A stretch of DNA of 64,000 bases, taken from the NCBI GenBank assembly GCA_029204225.1, contig MU832613.1, positions 1-64,000 on the forward strand, in the 5' to 3' direction. The DNA is from Diphasiastrum complanatum. Lineage: Eukaryota; Streptophyta; Lycopodiopsida; Lycopodiales; Lycopodiaceae. Positions 46,115-57,607 of the stretch are shown here, piece by piece. Below the pieces are notes generated by a model, which had not been told where the DNA came from, ran no database searches, and saw only the letters and a program-made list of their open reading frames with translations. A program made the translations under genes and the position numbers. Position 1 is the stretch's first letter; each line of letters starts with the position of its first letter.

Positions 46115-47659
46115 TTGGCACCAATTCCATGCCTACCAAGGACAGTACCATCAAGGTCTCCTGTTGCCGCCACCTCCACGACCGTCGATTCTGGTGATGC
46201 TCTAGGATTAATTTCAAGCCTTGGGCAAGTGATCCAGTCTATGCTGGATAAGAAAAAGAAAATACAACAGAGGATTTCTGATCTAGGATCCGAAAACACT
46301 TTGATCAGCCAAAAAATTGTCCAGCTGGATCGAGAGGTGAAGATAGCCAAACAACATGAAGAAAAGGCTGAAAGCGAAAAGAAATTGGCCCAACAACAAG
46401 CTGATCGCTTGGAAACCTACATCAGCTCCCTGCAAAATGCCCTGACAACTGCACAGGATCAGGTAGATAAGGCAGTGCAAGATGCCAAGCAACAGGTGCA
46501 GCTGTTGAAGGGGCAATTACAGATGGCCAAACAAGATCGCACACGACTTCAAGGTGAATTGGATGCGACCACCCTTGAGCGTGATGCATATCTGCAAACA
46601 CAAATACCCGATCATCCGGTCACACCGACGGAGATTGCATATTTGTTTAAGAAAGTGGAAACATACAAAGTGGCCCTTCAGAGATTCCAAGGCCGCTTTG
46701 ATAGGTTCAAAGGAGCAGCTTCAACCGAGTTGGCAAAGGCAAAAGAGACCATCAACGCCTATGAAAAAGCCGTCGCTCAAGTGTTGGAAGCCGGCCCACA
46801 AATCTCCGTCCCAGTCATGTCACAATTCTCCCTTTCGCGCCAAGAAGCTGTACAAATGGATACAGGGGTTGATTCGAGCATGGACCAGGGGGGAGCTCCA
46901 GATCTAGCAGATCAACCACCAACCATATCGACAGTACAAGCGGGTCCATCCTCGTCAAGGACAAGCCATTTATTCAGAAGGCCCATCAGCGTCGAGGATC
47001 AGATCCAGACCTTCTTAAAGCAACATCCGCATGAGTCCTCGCATGGTGGATGGGTTCTGAAATTTAAGACCTCCGAGATCGAGGTCGGCAAAGAATTGGA
47101 CAAAATACTTGCACTGGGAGAGCAGCCAACATGGAGAATCATGGTTTTTGAAAAAACTCCGGAATCAATTAGGAGTTACGTTGCCAACCCTTGCCACCAT
47201 ACGCCCAATTGGCCAATCATCCATCAGCCTTACAGCTGGAACATTTCAGTGGACTTCCACCATGCCTTACAAGCATATCAAAGAGAGTATGTCCACTCTC
47301 CGGATCCAACGGTGCGACAATCGGCAATGTTTGCTAAAAATCTAACTTTGTTGGCGTCAGTGGCAACCAAATGGGACAATTGCCTTCCTACCCTGGCATT
47401 CGATCCAAATAAGTCGATGGCCTCAAAGCAAATCAAAGATCAGCTGTCGATTGCTCGACTGTATTTCCGTGCGGCTATGATGGGAGGCTCTTGGGAATCT
47501 CGCTTCACCTCATGGAAAACTTCCAAGTGGATTGCCAGAGCCCACCGCTGTTTCCTGCCACACAACTTGGATTTCAATACTGCACGCCTTGACTTTATGG
47601 AGAAGGTGCAATATCATTTAATTAAGATTCGGCGCGAAGCCAATAAAAGTCCCCAATAA
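46115..47659 (+). CDS. Accessory ORF of element G: coiled-coil protein of unknown function
   Basis: This uninterrupted 514-codon frame lies between integrase and the 3' LTR. Residues about 45-240 are strongly coiled-coil (IVQLDREVKIAKQHEEKAES, VDKAVQDAKQQVQLLKGQLQ). About 240-290 is a Ser/Gly/Pro-rich hinge, and 290-514 looks globular, with ARLYFRAAMMGGSWESRF and LPHNLDFNTARLDF. No signal peptide or membrane segment is seen, so it is not an obvious envelope protein. The frame has no ATG at its start. The first in-frame ATG is at 46241 (residue 43); an ATG at 46059 is in another frame. Extra 3' ORFs are known in Tat-lineage elements, function unsettled. A remnant homologue lies at 50.5 kb. An intact frame beside a broken gag-pol is notable. 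Confidence 0.82.
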   Translation: MAPIPCLPRTVPSRSPVAATSTTVDSGDALGLISSLGQVIQSMLDKKKKIQQRISDLGSENTLISQKIVQLDREVKIAKQHEEKAESEKKLAQQQADRLETYISSLQNALTTAQDQVDKAVQDAKQQVQLLKGQLQMAKQDRTRLQGELDATTLERDAYLQTQIPDHPVTPTEIAYLFKKVETYKVALQRFQGRFDRFKGAASTELAKAKETINAYEKAVAQVLEAGPQISVPVMSQFSLSRQEAVQMDTGVDSSMDQGGAPDLADQPPTISTVQAGPSSSRTSHLFRRPISVEDQIQTFLKQHPHESSHGGWVLKFKTSEIEVGKELDKILALGEQPTWRIMVFEKTPESIRSYVANPCHHTPNWPIIHQPYSWNISVDFHHALQAYQREYVHSPDPTVRQSAMFAKNLTLLASVATKWDNCLPTLAFDPNKSMASKQIKDQLSIARLYFRAAMMGGSWESRFTSWKTSKWIARAHRCFLPHNLDFNTARLDFMEKVQYHLIKIRREANKSPQ

Positions 47660-47709
47660 CTGCATATTGCAGGTGTCATGGGACCGCCACCAGTTTTGGT
47701 GGGAGATAT

Positions 47710-48491
47710 TGTTGGACGGTTTGCGGATCCCAAGGCAACCCTAACCCTAGTTAATAAGTGAGCGGGATTTGGCACCCTGTGTGTGTAAGTCCAACCCAAT
47801 GATCACATAGTTATTTGATTAATTAGAAAGTTAATAAAAGGACTTTAGGCCTTTTTGCGGGACTTTTAATGTCGCAGGGCCTAAATGTCAAGTTAGTGAA
47901 TAAAGTTGGATTTCCCTCCAATTTTGATGGTTCCCACACTTTTTTAAATTTGAATAAAAAGAGAGGCAAGACTGGACCAATAGGATTCAAAGGCCAGGGT
48001 CCTCCTCTCTACTATAAAAAGAGACCAACTCGAGTTGCTCCTGATGTTCATTTCCTCATTTCAATAAAGCAGATTGGTTCTCTTTAGAAATGGATTGATG
48101 AATGTCCTTGCTCTTCCTCTCTTCTCCTCCATTTCTCATGCTTTCTTTGGATTTTGCTAATTGTTGGATCTGATCATTATTGGGATTGCTATTTCTTATG
48201 CTTTTTGTGAGAGAGAAAGGGAGAGAGAGAGAGAGAGAGAAGAGTAAGTGTCTATCATTGTTGTGGATTTAGGTTAATAGAAGTAGGGTTAATGGAAGTA
48301 GGGTTAATGGATGTAGTGTTAATGCTTAGTGTTAATGGATGTTAGTGTTAGATCCTCCATTCATGTTGAAATCTGAACTATACTATCGCTCTTATGGGAA
48401 CGAACCTACGCGTGACAACTAACTCCGTCTCTTTGATGCTAGATTGACTAGATCTTGGATTCAGATTAGGCAAGGAAAGAAGCCCACTACA
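47710..48491 (+). repeat. 3' LTR of element G (782 bp)
   Basis: TGTTGGACGG to CCCACTACA, preceded by a GGTGGGAGA purine tract. It keeps the 76-bp segment lost from the 5' LTR. Confidence 0.92.
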
Positions 48492-48799
48492 ATTTGTCAA
48501 AAGTGGAAGAGATGTTATGACCCTAGCTTGGGAGCACCAACAGTGCTCCCAAAACACTCATCCATGAGACCCTCTCAATGACTTTTACGCCCATGCATGA
48601 TCCTTGGAGTGGAAACAAGCACATGAGTATAAGTTGTGGCACAAAACACCCAATCAACAATCTAACAAATGGCTAGACTCCCCGAGCCAAAATCTACAAT
48701 AGAACATAATATTTAACTCACTCTTGAGTAATAAACGATGTATTTGTCACTAAGATTGCTTATACGAAACTTATGCTCTAACCATCTAACCATCTAATC

Positions 48800-49130
48800 C
48801 CATATAATTCAAAGAACTAAAGCTAAGGAATGTCTCAAGTTTATGGAATATGGTCAAATAAAACCGTCGAGAAAATTTGGAATCATGATCACTAACAATA
48901 TTTATTGGCAAACCATAAAGCATGAATAGACATTCGATAAATACATGAGCTAATTCAAAAGCTTTAAAGTCATTTTCACATGAATAATGGTAGCCAACTT
49001 GATAAAGTGGTCAACTATTATCCTTCAATGTATTGGGAAGACCAATGGTAAATTCTATCAAAATACTTTCCCACCTCTTGAATGGAATTTCCAATGGCAA
49101 CCACAATCCTCTAGCCTTTAACCTATCAAC
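48800..49130 (-). pseudogene. Decayed gypsy integrase core
   Basis: The reverse strand contains LEIPFKRWESI, GLPNTL, AFELAHVFIECLFMLYGLP and NIVSDHDSKFSRRFY, i.e. the region around the first and second catalytic Asp of a chromovirus-type integrase. Frameshifts are present. It is isolated from other pol parts. Confidence 0.65.
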
Positions 49131-49880
49131 TTTAGCTATCTCGCACTATTGACATTATTAAAATTTTGTTATTCAAAATTATACCGAGGTTGTTCAAGCT
49201 AGTTTATTAACTGTCCTATTGACTACACCTAGTCTAAATTAGCTCCATGGCTATATTTTAACATAGCATTCAGGAAGCTCATAGGCTAATTACATGTAGC
49301 ACATGACACTCCCCCTACTAAGACGGTGTAGTTCTCTGTTGAGTGCCATGCTCTTTCAATCCTTTGGCAAAAGTTGAAAATCTCTGGCCACCTAATAGCA
49401 AAAATGATCTTTCCTATGATGTGCTTATCTGTAACCATTTTCTATTAGTTAAACATTGTTGCCTCATATTCTGCTACCAACTTATTATTGCATTGGAGTT
49501 TCCTCTATTGGATCAATATGAGCAAGATTAGTAACATTTTCTTGCATAAAATGGATGGCCATAAATCCATAAGTTTCCTATGTGAATGAAACAATTGGTA
49601 CAATTTCAGATGACCCAAAATAGTAATGTTCATAATCCAATAATACATTATCCATATTTGGCCACACTCTAGTCATATCCATCTCATATGTTTAAAGAGG
49701 TCGTTGTTGTACTGGAATCTAAATAGCTCATCTTTATTTCACGCACTCAGCGCAACTATCTTGTGATCTGATTGTTGTTACTACAACACTTATTATACAG
49801 ATTCACTATTTTTTCTATCATGTTGCATTCATGCTGAATGTTTAATTACCTCTCACTCTTCTTTCTCTACTCTCACGAAT
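49131..49880 (+). other. No gene recognised
   Basis: About 750 bp of AT-rich sequence between the integrase remnant and element I. Confidence 0.45.
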
Positions 49881-49889
49881 AAACCATGT

Positions 49890-50877
49890 GACGATGAAGG
49901 AGATGACGGAGCAGGAAATCAGGACAGGCAAACCCGACCATCAGAAGGTAGCTCGGGATCGGGTAGCCAGAGTGTCGAAGCTACTTTTAGAGCTTTTCTC
50001 CCTCCCCCTCCCACTTTTAACCCCTCATCTTATTCCGCTTTTAATTTTTCCGAAACATTCATTCCAACTTACCCTATCTTTTCATCTTCTCTTTCTCCAC
50101 CACCTCCTAGCAGAATAATGGGCCCATCAAAAGGTCCAGTTGACACATACAAAGCCCAACGGGACGAGTTCCTTCAACAACTCCACTCCCCTGGTGCGAC
50201 GTATAATTTGTTAAACCCACCTCCTCCTAAGTCTGTCATCCCTGCACCTCTCTCTCCAGATCACTCCATCCCTGACCTTCCAGAAACTAACCCTGACATT
50301 GGGGGTAATGACGACTTCCTGGCAGATCCACCAGAAACAAGAAGATTCTTGCCCAGGCAAGATACGGACACAGTCGAGCCATCAACGAGCGAGCGGGCCA
50401 AGGACAAGGATACGGACACAAAGGCCCTGGATGATTACCTGGTGAGGCCACCACAACCGCGTAGGACAGTTACTTGATTTTGGGCACAAATTCAATACAA
50501 GTGCTGATTTATCCGTGCAAGAAAGTGTTGAATACTACCGATCTATGGCCTTTCTGATGCAGCAAGATTGTTTCTGAGATCATAGTTTAGATCCGATCAA
50601 GATCAATCCCAACGTAGCCCTCCAGTCAGAGAAAGACCATGAGATGATGGCCCGACTATACTACAGTGCGGCCTTCATGTCGTCACAATATGTGACCATG
50701 GTGGAAGACTAATAGGAGATGGGCTTCATTGAAAAGATAAGAGACCTGGGGCCACTAAACTTCGGAAGTAAGCTCCGCTTCCAAGTATTTGAAGCCCTGG
50801 GGCGAAAGATGAGCGAACGAAAGCAAACGGCAAGACGGCGAGGCGAGCAAGAGGTTCTCAAGAGGGCTGGAATGTAG
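49890..50877 (+). pseudogene. Element I accessory-protein remnant
   Basis: Frames in the region before a polypurine tract and LTR encode a proline-rich part (SPPPPSRIMGPSKGPVDTYK, 50.08-50.47 kb). From about 50470 in another frame they read LDFGHKFNTSADL, VEYYRSMAFLMQQ, MMARLYYSAAFMSSQ and LGPLNFGSKLRFQVFEALG. The ARLYYSAAFM and L..LNF..KLRF segments align with ARLYFRAAMM and LPHNLDFNTARLDF of the intact ORF at 46.1 kb, in the same order and position relative to the LTR. Three stops break the C-terminal frame. Confidence 0.55.
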
Positions 50878-51032
50878 CGGCCATTGAGAGTCCTTCATTT
50901 TGAGAAACAGTTTTGCAGATAATAGGCACTTGGTTTTACGGAAGCAAACGAAGATCCGCACTTTTCCAAGTGCCGAGTGGAACGACATCGCCTGTGTTGT
51001 AGTGGGTCCTACAACAGATTAGGGGTGGATAA

Positions 51033-51384
51033 TGTTAGCGGATTTCAGAGAATCCCCAGATGCTGAGACAAGCTGAAAACACAGAATATTTCTCACCCAT
51101 GACCGAGGAGGTCTCAGAAGGAGGAGAGTAGAAGAAGCTGAGAGCCGAGAAATTACTAGCTAGGATGACAGCGAATTATCTATGTGAGCCTACATGGTGT
51201 ATCCCATAGAAGGAAAGACCATGTAGGAGCTAGTAATATTTCCTAGGATTTGTAAATAAATGTAGACCCCCCTTAAATAATTTAGAGTGAGCCACCTTTT
51301 GATGGTGACCTCTAGTGGAAGGGCAATTTCCACATGTAATTTCTAATTTGGTGGAATTGCCACTTGGGCTCCACATGGGCAGCC
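51033..51384 (+). repeat. LTR of element I (approximate)
   Basis: It starts TGTTAGCGG right after a purine tract (AGGGGTGGA at 51021). The region 50925-51229 repeats at 54478-54803, at roughly 75-80% identity by eye. The right end is set only by where gag begins. Confidence 0.5.
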
Positions 51385-52250
51385 CTCTTGCTTTTTTGTC
51401 AAGAGTTTTAAGCCCTTTCGCTTGATCGAGAGCCTTTTTTCAAATTGAATAACATCAAAATGGCAAAAGATGAACGTGTACGAGACTATATCGAGCGTTT
51501 CAAACGCCTCAAAAGTCAAGTACAAGAACAGCCCTCCGAACAAATGTTCATCATCTGGTTTTTAGTCGGCCTTCCAAAATGGATTAGACGCGAGCTTAAA
51601 TCCAATGATGAATATATGAGCGTCAAATTAGCTATGTCTGATGCCATCAAGGAAGAACACGAAGGACCAGATGTTGACGAATCCAGGGAAAGACGAGCAC
51701 CACGTGCTCCTCTCCATGAGTCAAAGTCGATCGAGGACACCCGAGATCAGCTTTGGAAATCCCAGTTGGAGTTGTTTAATAAGCAACACCAACTACAGAT
51801 GGAGAAACTCACCAATGAGTTTCAAACCCTGAAGTCTATCCAAAGCAGTATGTCTGGTCAGTCAAACCCTGCACAAGTACCTTATAGATGAAAAACAATA
51901 TGGTGCCCACACTGTCGGGCTACGCATCCTGTTGATGCTTGTCCTTCATATCTGCCTATCCAAGCACATATAGTCCAACAATATGAAGCACAACCATCAC
52001 ATTCTCGACATTCCTTGACTTATCTCGAATATCCACCAAAAAGTCTAGAACCACTAGCCTTATACAAGGGCCATTGCACACCAGATGTTTCATCTGTGGT
52101 GAAACTGGCCACTTCATGGTTGATTGTCCAGTCAAGACCACGTACCATGCTGAGTGTCCTGACTGTATCAGAAAACACAGTTTCAAAGATTGTCCAAAAC
52201 AACCAACTAAGATCCTACCTGCCCGTCACGTCAGTTATGAATCACAATAG
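51385..52250 (+). pseudogene. Element I gag with three zinc knuckles
   Basis: It begins in mid-capsid (FKPFRLIESLF), followed by RVRDYIERFKRLKSQVQ, WFLVGLPKWIRRELK and a charged helical stretch. Then come knuckles CPHCRATHPVDAC (CX3H spacing), CFICGETGHFMVDC (canonical) and CPDCIRKHSFKDC (CX3H spacing), the last two in another frame at 52.07-52.22 kb. The capsid N-terminus is missing and frameshifts are present. It is closest to the minus-strand gag of element H. Confidence 0.8.
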
Positions 52251-54477
52251 GATCTTCACGACAACAACACGAGCACCATAGCAACCAACAGTTAAACTTG
52301 CTACTCAATCGAGAAGTTTCTTGTAAACTTCTACATCATCGTCAAATACACCAGCTCCATAATGCAAAAAGACATTATGAAATGAGTCCTTGTCGAAAGA
52401 AAGTCAAACCGATATTCCATCATTTGCTACAATGTCCAACCAAGAGCAACCTCCACAGGGAATTGACAGTTTTTTCCCCCTTCTACAACCTCAAATCTAT
52501 ATGTCTTTCCACATGCTGATAAGATTTCCAATGTGCCAATACACAATAATTCTCGGATTCGGAAATCTAGATAGAGATTTGGTTCTAAATCTCTTACTAA
52601 AAGAGGTCCTCAGGACATAGTACCTCAACCATACCTGCATCTCAAGCTATATCTTACAACATCTGCTATCCATGATGGTAGATTTTAGTGTAACCAACCT
52701 TGCCTTGTTTTGACAAGGGCATGTCAGAGTAAGTCACATTACTCTACAAAACAACTGAAATATTGCAACTATCAAGGTACATTATCAATGTTGATGAATG
52801 CAAGTTTTGTTTGACAAGTGTTATACAGTTCTCACTCTATGTAACATTTGTTTATTTCCTTGTTTCTCTTCACCTATTTTGTGTGATTGTTTTTGCATGA
52901 GTAATAGCTATTGCACGAGAGTCTTCTGTAGAGCATCTCCAACACACATTTTCATTCATTTATCCATCTTCAGATTCTCTTGTACAACAGTTTAGGATTT
53001 TTGAGACATATGAAAAATCCATGTCAAAGTGGAGTTGATTCTTGCATCTCATTGCCAAATTATTCTTTGAGTCAACTACAACAAGATCGAAACAAATTTA
53101 GTTAAAATTTGTTCAATCTTTAGTCCAGTCGCATGTTCAACGAGTTTCAACTACGTGTTCTACATGTTGATCCAGTCTTGAGCATGAACAATCACCAGCA
53201 ACAACGTCTCCACCAACAGATTTTTGGGGGGGGGCGAGAGAGTGGATCTGCTTGGATCCACTGGAGTAGTTACGCTACCAACAACAACATCAGCAAGATC
53301 GACAGCCAAGGTCACAAGTCAAATATGAAAAGACAAGGCTAAAGAAGCCAGATGAGTAATCCGAAGAGACTCAATCAGAAGAAGTATTCCAGTCATGATG
53401 AAGATCCTTCAGAAAAGAGAAACACAAACATTGGAAATCAATCTCCTTCTTCAACCAACCTCTTGCCATACTTCTACGCCCATTCTCATGTCTATCGTCC
53501 ACATCATCTACCATTGTCACCACCACCCTCTCTTCCATCTGTTTGTTTATCATCAGTTTACTTTTCTTCTGAGAAATCTCCAATTTTTTAGTCTTACCGA
53601 AGTAGCTGATAGATCATTGCAAGTGTCTTGCGGAGACCAACTACCACCTACATTGGTTGTTCAGCTGGAAAATATCTACAAAAGCAGGCAAAACAGCTAG
53701 AAGAAATAAAGAGAAGATCCAGGAAGCCGAGGAGGAAAGGACAAAGCTTAAGCAACAGATGAGTCGGATCAATCTTGATCAAACGAAACTCTTTGGAGTA
53801 ATGATAGTCGAATCCCCTCTTATGAAGCCCAAAGAGATCTAAAAGTAACGGATCAAAAGAAAGAGCCGCAGAAAAGAAAGATGAAGACAACCGTGAACCT
53901 GCAAATAAAGCAAGCTCCTCACCCAGCAAGTGGTGGTCAAAGCTTGAGATTGCAAGGGTCCAAGGCTGCAACTGTAGAACTATCAGTTCCTTCACCCTAC
54001 CACCAAGCCTTCATCATGTCTCCTTACCGTTACCAAACCGTCCATCTAAAACTGCTCCTACCACCAATTTTTTATGAATCCATCCCCTTGAGACTGATAA
54101 CCAAAGTTTGTGCAACATGCAAAACGAAGGTTTTCCTTGAGACTGATAACCAAAGTTTGTGCAACCTGCAAAGCGAAGGCTTTCCTTGAGACTGAAACTT
54201 CAACTGAGAGAAAAACCACGGAAACACCCAGAGGCAAATGGAGGATACAGACCTCCCAGAAGATAGACTCTGCCAAGAAACCAAAGATGAAACTGTCAAT
54301 GTCAGATACAAGTGACAAAACAAAGAGACACATGGAAAGCACTCGAGCATGCAAGTTGTGAAGCTGCTAAGAGCCCTCCAATTTTGAGAATGTCAACCAA
54401 TTGCAGCAATAAGACATTCTGGTCAAACTGTAGCAATTCGTGAAAATCAAATTTTGTGATAAAGACTGGTGACAATA
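52251..54477 (+). other. Element I internal sequence, unidentified
   Basis: 2.2 kb between gag and the 3' end repeat, with no protease, reverse transcriptase or integrase motif. A lysine/glutamate-rich helical frame (KEKIQEAEEERTKLKQQMSR) at about 53.7 kb could be a relic of a coiled-coil accessory protein, but that is weak. Confidence 0.4.
54086..54190 (+). repeat. 49-bp tandem repeat
   Basis: CCTTGAGACTGATAACCAAA starts at 54086 and 54135, and a third partial unit begins at 54184. Confidence 0.85.
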
Positions 54478-54803
54478 AGCACTTGGTTTATGTAAGCGAA
54501 CGAGGATCTACGCTTTTCCAAAGCGGAGCGACATCGACCAATATGAGTTGTAGTGGGTCCTGCAATACATTAGGGGTGGGATGATATTGGCTGATTCTGA
54601 CGAATCCCCAAGATACTCGGCAAGAGCAACTCAAGAGCACCTCTCACCTTAGACCGAGGAGGTCTCTGAGCAGATGAGACTAATGAAGATTGAGAGCCGA
54701 GTATGAGAGCCAAGAAATACTAGCTAGGAAAGACATGCAAGAACTGTATAAGCTCATGGTGACTCCAGGAAGATGGAATGACCATGTAGGAACTAGATAT
54801 GTG
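54478..54803 (+). repeat. Second copy of the element I 3' end and LTR start
   Basis: Direct repeat of 50925-51229, including the purine tract (TAGGGGTGGG, 54571-54580) and the following LTR start (TGATATTGG at 54582). It is cut by copia sequence. Confidence 0.55.
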
Positions 54804-56376
54804 CCAGGCAACAAGCTTCCACATCAAAAGAGTTCTGCGGATTCAGTGGTGAATCACAGACCTTCAAGGAAGTGATTGACAGTCCAGAGAAGGATAGATG
54901 GATCCAAGCCATGAAGGAAGAGATGGAGTCCATGAGGAAGAACTAGTTATGGACGTTGGAGCCATTACCACATAAGCGCAAGACTGTCAAATGCTAATGG
55001 GTTTTCAATCTCAAATACAGACTAGATGGGAACATCACAAAATACAAGACAAGACTAGTAGCGAAAGGCTTCTCTTAGATATATGGTATTGACTACTCTG
55101 AAACCTTCTCTCTTGTCATCAAACATTTGTCCCTACGTCTATTATTTGCATATGCAGCAGCTTATGACCTCAGGATCCACATTGTGGACAAGAAGACAAC
55201 CTTCTTGCATGGCGAATTAGACGAAGAGGTCTACATGGATCAACCCCCAGGATATGTCTCGAATTCACTTCCTGACTATGCGTGCAGAATGCACAGAAGT
55301 ATCTACGGTCCAAAACAATCAGCCCGACAATGGTACAAGAAGAAAGATCAAGCCCTGCAATATTTAGGTTTCAAGCCTCTGTTGGTTGATTCTAATGTAT
55401 ATGTCAGAGTTACAGATGGGCAGATCATCATAGTGGCTGTATATGTGGACGACCCTCTGATACTTTGCAGGAGTGAGTAGCTAGTTGTTGAAGTAAAGGC
55501 AGACATCTCAAAACATTTTGAGATAGTGGATCTGGGAGAAAGCAGGTGTTACCTTGGCTTACAAATTGAAAGGGACTACGAGGGAGATAAGTTATACCTT
55601 TAGCAGTTTAGATACACCCAGAAGATCCTAGAGGACTCAAAGGAGTGAACACTCCAATGCTCGCAGGGACGGTGCTAACAAGCGACAACTGTCCAAAGAC
55701 TGAGAAAGAGAGAGAACAAATGCAGCTCACACCTTACAGAAAGCTGATAGGATCGCTGATGTACCTTGCAGACAACACACGTCCTGATATTGCGATGAGC
55801 CAATTCTGCACAAATCCAGGATCGACACATTGGAAGATTGCAAAACGCATTTTGCAATATCTTCAATTAACAAGGGACTATGGCTTGTGTTCTTATCGTG
55901 ATGCATGTTTCAGGATACTTTCCTACAGCGATGCTAGTTGGGCATCTCTCAAGGGCGATTGTAAAAGCATCTCAGGAAAATGCACCATCGCATTAGGAGC
56001 AACAGTTCTCTGGGTCAGCAATAAGCAAACTGTTGTAGCCCAGTCATCCTACGAAGCAGAATATGTTGCAGCAGCAAAGATGGCCAATGAAATAATCTGG
56101 CTAAGGCAATTCCTAGACGAATTGGACGAAACAAGGAACGAGCCCCTGGTCTTGCAGATGGACAACACCTCTGCAATACACCTGATGAAAGATCTCGTGT
56201 TCCATTCCAGAACGAAGCACATTGCGATAAAGTACCACTTGATCAAGGATCTAATTGAAAAGAAGATGCTGCAGACCACCTTCATTGGAACGAAAGATAT
56301 GGTTGCTGACATCTTCACTAAAGCCCTGGACAAAGGACTCTTTGAGAAACAGAGGAGCAGTCTCAGGATCATATAA
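54804..56376 (+). pseudogene. Ty1/copia reverse transcriptase and RNase H (element L)
   Basis: Broken early frames contain WIQAMKEEMESM, WVFNLKYRLDG and KTRLVAKGFS. An open frame follows with LRIHIVDKKTTFLHGELDEE, DQPPGY and AVYVDDPLI, the YVDD active site. From 55645 an intact 243-residue frame carries the copia RNase H (LSYSDASWASLKG, VVAQSSYEAEYVAAA, HIAIKYHLIKD, DIFTKAL). Gag, protease and integrase are absent, so only the 3' third of the element remains. Confidence 0.9.
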
Positions 56377-56398
56377 CTATCATGCTTTGAGAGGGAGC

Positions 56399-57403
56399 TG
56401 AAGAAACGAAATGTTTCTAACTACAAAGCCTTGCTAGTTTTCAGCCCTTAGCCTGACGAAGATGTTCGCGAACACGAAAGTCAGGTTACACGAAGCATGA
56501 AAAGTTTTCTGAACACGAAAGTCAAAGGAGACGAAGACGAACGGTTTGTGAACACAAAAGGTTCACGAACGAGAATCTTTTGTGGTCTAGCATGAGAATC
56601 TTTTGCGGTCCAGTATGAGAGAAAAGCAGACGAGCAAAATGAAACCAACGATGGAAACGGAACCAACGATTGAAACGAAACCAACAACATGACACGAAAA
56701 ATGTCTCGAAACTCGTTTTGCCTTCACGCTCCAGAAAGTACCAACAAAGATCACACAAGTACCCAGAAGTACAAATATTTGATCTGATGGCATGACGTCA
56801 ACAGATACATTTTAGGTCGTGGCTAATCTGCCACTCTTGTAATTCCCTGATTAGTTAATCACTCTAATCTTAGATTTACATAGAGTGACTATACTTACTG
56901 GATGATACTTGACATATAGATCAACATAGTACACATACAATGTAACGTAGTAGTCTAATGCAAGTAAGCAATCAAGACAAAATATAGAATACATGTCTGC
57001 CTGCGTGCGAAGACAATTATGTCTAGGATCTGTAGATCCAGCTGTCCGCTAGTAAAGCGAGACGATTGCTCGTGAGAGAATTGTGTTTCTCCCATGCCAA
57101 CGCACTGTGTGGATTTGCATGCAGTCCTTGAAGAAATCAGAGAAAGATCAATATAGATGTTTTTCTTGTTGTGTCTGATCTCGATTGCAAATGTGTCTGC
57201 TGTTAATCATGTATATGAGTTTTTCCTTCTTCATTTGGATTTCGCACCTTGGTTGAAACTATGTTGAATGCTGCATTAATTTTATAAACATAGATCAGCA
57301 ATGCCTGACTACATTTTGGAGGACTGTAGGAGTGACTTAGCTGGTAGTGTCCAGCGATCGCATCTGAACTCCATCCGAGCGCAAGAGCGTCGTGGTTCCT
57401 TCA
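56399..57403 (+). repeat. 3' LTR of copia element L (about 1.0 kb)
   Basis: It starts TGAAGAAACG just after a GAGAGGGAGC purine tract and ends GGTTCCTTCA, giving TGAAG/CTTCA termini. At least 670 bp (56733-57400) recur inverted at 63308-64000. The exact right end is inferred from the termini and from where similarity ends. Confidence 0.7.
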
Positions 57404-57600
57404 CGAAAGCTTTGCGACTGCGACTGATTCTCATCACTTCTTTGAGTCTGCCTGTTGTTAAGAACTGAGTGATCTCCTCAACCCATAAGGATGTAGCTCA
57501 ATCTGGAAAAGACATGCATCAAGAAGATCATCGTTGACTGGTGTAGTTGCTTTTTCAGCATTCGGTAGTCGGGAAAGATAATCCGCCATGAAATGCTGGG
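57404..57600 (-). pseudogene. Element H RNase H tail and integrase N-terminal start
   Basis: The minus strand reads HFMADYLSRLPNAEK, the end of RNase H, then WVEEITQFLTTGRLKEVMR and AFVKEPRR, the usual segment before the integrase zinc domain. It then enters the copia LTR. Confidence 0.6.
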
Positions 57601-57607
57601 TCCCTTT

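Larger units (their letters stand above)
38759..48491 (+). mobile_element. Element G: Ty3/gypsy LTR retrotransposon (Tat/Athila-like) with internal inversion and accessory ORF
   Basis: Both LTRs are present (38759-39426 and 47710-48491), flanked by ATTTA on the left and ATTTG on the right, a 5-bp target duplication with one change. A TGGCGCC-type primer site follows the 5' LTR. The plus-strand order is gag, protease, [inverted block 42806-45133 with reverse transcriptase, RNase H and the integrase start], integrase core, accessory ORF. The integrase has TKWVEAKAV and no chromodomain, as in the Tat/Athila branch. It lies 5' of MUS81, outside the gene. Confidence 0.88.

Noticed and set aside
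46115-46240. Start of the accessory ORF as an envelope-like signal peptide
   Set aside because: The segment has no hydrophobic core and no ATG; it is Pro/Ser/Thr-rich, so an envelope interpretation is not supported.
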